The translations under genes and the position numbers were made by a program. The notes below the pieces were generated by a model, which saw only the letters and a program-made list of their open reading frames with translations, ran no database searches and was not told the origin of the DNA. From NCBI GenBank assembly GCA_021789895.1, contig JAJYIU010000013.1, forward strand, positions 26,166-90,165: a DNA stretch of 64,000 nucleotides. The letters are read 5' to 3'. This DNA comes from Acidobacteriota bacterium (GTDB taxonomy: Bacteria; Acidobacteriota; Terriglobia; Terriglobales; SCQP01). The stretch's first letter is position 1. Each line of letters opens with the position of its first letter. This document shows, piece after piece, positions 61,158 through 64,000 of the stretch.

Positions 61158-63695
61158 ATGCTTAAATCGCGTACGCTGATTGCCTTTCTGTTTACCTTGG
61201 CCCTAGCCCCATTTTTCGCCTTTAACGGCGCCCGCGCAATGCCGCCGCGAGCGCCGCATCGCCTGCAGACGATTGCCGCTTATACGAGCGGAATGAAGCA
61301 TATGCCAGGGCTGATCGGGCTGGATTGGGACGCGAAGACAGGCCGGCTTTATCTGGAAATTCCGATGACGGGCAACGCGGAGCATACGCGCAGCCCGGAA
61401 TACATCTATACCCATTCGACCCCATGGAGCGTGGGAACGAGCCATTTAGGCGTATATGGGCTGGACCGCGGGCAGATCTCGTCGGGGGTGATTGTGCGCT
61501 TCGAGCGGACCGGGGTGAAGGTGCTGCTGGTGGAACCGAACCTGCGGTTTCGCAGCTCATCGCCGAGCGCGGCGGAGCAGGCGGCGGTGACGGAGTCGTT
61601 TCCGGTCTCGGTGCTGGCAGGGTTCAAGGCGGCGGCAGAAGATGCGGACGGCACGGTGCTGGTGGATGCGACCAGGTTTTTCCTGAGCGACGTGCACAAC
61701 CTAGCGGCGGCGCTGGCGCGAGGAAGGCAGGGCGTGTACCACGTGGATGCGGCGCGCTCGACGATCGTGCCGGCGAATACGAAGGCGTTTCCGAAAAACA
61801 CCGTGGTCGAGGCGGAGCTGACATTTGTGGAGAACGCGCTGGCGCGCCCGGGGCGGATTGTGGCCGAAGTAACGCCGAACCCGCAGGCGATGACGGTTCG
61901 CGAGCGGCAGATGTTCGTGGCGCTGCCGCCGCCGGGCTATACGCCGCGGCGGTTCTCGCCGAATTCGGGGTACTTCGCCTTCAGCTATCGCGATTACGAC
62001 GCGCCGCTGGGCGAGCCGCTGGCGCAGCAGTTCATTTCGCGGCACCGGCTGATCAAGCAGGACCCGAACTGCGTGGAGAACTGTCAGGCGGTGAAGCCGC
62101 TGCAATATTACGTGGACCGCGGGACGCCGGAGCCGATCCGGCAGGCGCTGGTGGAGGGCGCAAGCTGGTGGGACCAAGCGTTTCAGGCGGCGGGATGGGC
62201 GCCGGGAACATTCCGGGTCAGCGTGCTGCCGAAGGGCGCGGACCCGATGGACGTGCGCTACAACATCATCCAATGGGTGAACCGGTACACGCGCGGATGG
62301 AGTTACGGAGCGTCGGTGATCGATCCGCGGACGGGAGAGATCATCAAGGGCAACGTGACGCTGGGCGCGGGGCGCGGGCGGCAGGATTACCTGATCGCCG
62401 AGGCGCTGCTGGCGCCGTATCCACACGGCCGGCCCCCGGCGGACGAGGCGCACGACGCGGCGCTGCAAATGGTGCTGGCGCGGCTGCGGCAACTGGCGGC
62501 GCACGAGACGGGACACACGCTGGGGCTGGCGCATAACTTCGCCGCAAGCAGCTATCCGCATTCGCCGAACCAGACGGTGTCGGTGATGGATTATCCATTT
62601 CCCTGGGTGACGGTGGGGCCGAACGGCGTGCCGGATGTGCGCCATGCCTACCCGGCAGGGATCGGAATCTGGGACAAGGTGACGATTGATTACGGCTACC
62701 GCGAGTATGACCGGAACGGCCATCCGTATGAGGACGACGCGGCGCTCGCGGCGATCTTGCGCAAGGCGCGGCAGCGGGGGCTGGAGTATATCACCGACGC
62801 GGACGCGCGCCCGCCGGGCTCGGCGCAGCCGCAGGCGCATCTTTGGGACAACGGGACGGATGCGGCGACGGAACTGGACCGGCTGCTGACCGTGCGCGCG
62901 GCGGCGATGAAGCGCTTCGGGCTGAACTGCATCCGCGAAGGGACGCCGCTGGCGCGGCTGGAAAAGCTGCTAGTGCCGTTATATCTGTTCCACCGCTACC
63001 AGACGGTGGCGGCGGCAAAGGTGATTGGCGGGCTGGACTACCGCTACAACGTCAGGGGCGGCGGCGAGATGCTGCCGAAAATCGTACCAGCGGCGGAGCA
63101 GCGGCACGCGCTGGCCAGCGTGCTGAAGACGCTGTCGCCGGCGATGCTGACGCTGCCGCCGGGGCTGCTGAAACTGCTGCCGCCGCATCCGCCGGGGCTG
63201 CGGCGGACGATGGAAGAATTCCCTGCCCGGACGGGGGCGACTTTCGATCCGATTACGGCGGCGGATTCGGCGGCGGACTTCACTTTGGCGCTGCTGTTCA
63301 ATCCGGAGCGGGATAACCGGCTGGTGCAGTATCACGCCCAGAACGCGGCAGAGCCGTCGTTGCAGCAAGTGATCGAGGCAACGCTCAACTCGACGCAGGT
63401 GGCGGCGGGAGCTTCCGGGCTGGAACTGGAAGTGAAACGCGCCGTGGAGGACCGGATCGTGGAGGCGCTGCTGCGGCTGGCCGCGAACCATGAAGACACG
63501 GCCGAGACGAAGGCGATTGCGCGCTATGAACTGATGCAATTGAGGAACCGTCTGAGAGCGAAGCCGGGCAGCAAGCTGGAAGACCGGGCGCTGCACGCGA
63601 TGGAAGCGGCGCGGATTGACGCGTTTTTCCGCAATCCATCCAAATTCGCGCCGTCCAAGCCGGTGCCGGCGCCGCCGGGGATGCCGATCGGATGA
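61158..63695 (+). CDS. Secreted zinc-dependent metalloprotease (DUF5117 type)
   Basis: An 845-residue exported protein. Signal peptide LIAFLFTLALAPFFAFNGARA. The large N-terminal region (GLIGLDWDAKTGRLYLEIP, RFSPNSGYFAFSYRDYDAPLGEP, FISRHRLIKQDPN, KPLQYYVDRGTPEPIRQALVEGASWWDQAFQAAGW) is followed by the catalytic zinc motif HETGHTLGLAHN (about residues 450-461), the Met-turn-like VSVMDYPFPWV, and a C-terminal helical region. This is the metzincin-like layout of DUF5117/DUF4953 proteases. It is expected to degrade peptides outside the inner membrane. Codons in this gene strongly favour G endings (GCG, CCG, ACG), unlike the C-ending choices in the neighbouring dehydratase gene. Confidence 0.87.
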   Translation: MLKSRTLIAFLFTLALAPFFAFNGARAMPPRAPHRLQTIAAYTSGMKHMPGLIGLDWDAKTGRLYLEIPMTGNAEHTRSPEYIYTHSTPWSVGTSHLGVYGLDRGQISSGVIVRFERTGVKVLLVEPNLRFRSSSPSAAEQAAVTESFPVSVLAGFKAAAEDADGTVLVDATRFFLSDVHNLAAALARGRQGVYHVDAARSTIVPANTKAFPKNTVVEAELTFVENALARPGRIVAEVTPNPQAMTVRERQMFVALPPPGYTPRRFSPNSGYFAFSYRDYDAPLGEPLAQQFISRHRLIKQDPNCVENCQAVKPLQYYVDRGTPEPIRQALVEGASWWDQAFQAAGWAPGTFRVSVLPKGADPMDVRYNIIQWVNRYTRGWSYGASVIDPRTGEIIKGNVTLGAGRGRQDYLIAEALLAPYPHGRPPADEAHDAALQMVLARLRQLAAHETGHTLGLAHNFAASSYPHSPNQTVSVMDYPFPWVTVGPNGVPDVRHAYPAGIGIWDKVTIDYGYREYDRNGHPYEDDAALAAILRKARQRGLEYITDADARPPGSAQPQAHLWDNGTDAATELDRLLTVRAAAMKRFGLNCIREGTPLARLEKLLVPLYLFHRYQTVAAAKVIGGLDYRYNVRGGGEMLPKIVPAAEQRHALASVLKTLSPAMLTLPPGLLKLLPPHPPGLRRTMEEFPARTGATFDPITAADSAADFTLALLFNPERDNRLVQYHAQNAAEPSLQQVIEATLNSTQVAAGASGLELEVKRAVEDRIVEALLRLAANHEDTAETKAIARYELMQLRNRLRAKPGSKLEDRALHAMEAARIDAFFRNPSKFAPSKPVPAPPGMPIG

Positions 63696-64000
63696 GCGAG
63701 ATCCAAGGCGGCCCGGCCGCCACCCACGCGCGGCGTGGATACCAGTTCCCCGGCATGCAGACTGCCCGACCCGGCCGCTAACGGCTTTTGCCCGAATTTA
63801 TATTTGCAAAAGCCCTGCATGAGCGGGAAAGCTATATCCACCTAGTCCCAATCGTGGATATCCGGCTTGGCTGCAACGACTGTATGTTCCGGCACCGATT
63901 TTCTGGACAGTTCAGCCATTGTAAATCAGGCGGCGGCAGCCGCCGCCCGAGGACAGTTGCGAGCCATTAAAGGCGATCGGTAGCCAAGGCGGCCGATGAG
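63696..64000. other. Intergenic end of window with two inverted repeats
   Basis: 305 bp after the metalloprotease stop without a supported gene. Besides the repeat at 63783-63814 it contains ATATCCAC (63834-63841) and GTGGATAT (63854-63861), a perfect 8-bp inverted repeat with a 12-nt loop. No T tract follows either hairpin. Confidence 0.5.
63783..63814. repeat. Inverted repeat GGCTTTTGC / GCAAAAGCC
   Basis: Perfect 9-bp arms at 63783-63791 and 63806-63814 enclose a 14-nt AT-rich spacer. The spacer length equals that of the inner hairpin in the element at 60934-61072, but the arm sequence differs and the TAAGGCTTT core is absent. Confidence 0.55.

Overview
This is a high-GC bacterial chromosome segment, most likely from a member of the Acidobacteriota. 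The inference rests on gene content: a TonB-dependent receptor with an N-terminal carboxypeptidase-regulatory domain, a very large secreted NHL / MBG / choice-of-anchor-D protein, a NapC-type multihaem cytochrome with a CX3CH first haem site, a large DUF5117-type zinc metalloprotease, and a selenocysteine tRNA. No rRNA genes, CRISPR array or intact insertion sequence is visible.

Layout. 1-3.4 kb: two c-type cytochromes, a small membrane protein and a sodium:solute symporter. 3.5-10.9 kb: housekeeping genes (glycosyltransferase, glyA, holA, a DUF2520 oxidoreductase, ribBA, a SurA-like lipoprotein). 11-14.7 kb: two tightly packed ABC exporter ATPase/permease pairs. 14.7-16.1 kb: a gene-poor patch with an unusual inverted-repeat element, then a CtaA-like membrane protein. 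16.3-32 kb: a Tad/Flp pilus locus in two divergent halves. On the minus strand lie a sigma-54 activator, two TadE-like pseudopilins and a TadG-like protein. On the plus strand lie flp, tadV, cpaB, cpaC, cpaE/tadZ, cpaF/tadA, tadB and tadC. Two multi-membrane glycosyltransferase-like proteins sit between the halves, and a DUF192 protein, a GT2 glycosyltransferase and a methyltransferase follow, so a surface glycan or pilin-modification role is plausible. 34.4-36.4 kb: a hexahaem cytochrome and another small cytochrome c. 36.9-48.3 kb: one gene of about 3,800 codons. 48.5-50.1 kb: a phosphosugar isomerase and a nucleotide-sugar epimerase. 50.1-53.5 kb: a frameshifted TonB receptor. 53.7-64 kb: an amidohydrolase, tRNA-Sec, malic enzyme, a YjhG-type sugar-acid dehydratase with a tiny coupled membrane peptide, a small membrane protein, and a secreted metalloprotease.

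The least explained signal is a pair of non-coding elements at 15081-15166 and 60934-61072. Each has several copies of a short motif in both orientations. The motifs are unrelated between the two elements (GTGTGGCGGCA versus CTGTCAG), but in each a pair of inverted motif copies encloses the same AT-rich core beginning TAAGGCTTT and ending AAATTAT. Other points worth following: a haem domain inserted within a cupredoxin-like protein that lacks copper ligands, a cpaB gene with no standard start codon, a RibBA with a degraded GTP cyclohydrolase II half, a probably leaderless glyA, and a structured-RNA candidate with a strong terminator.
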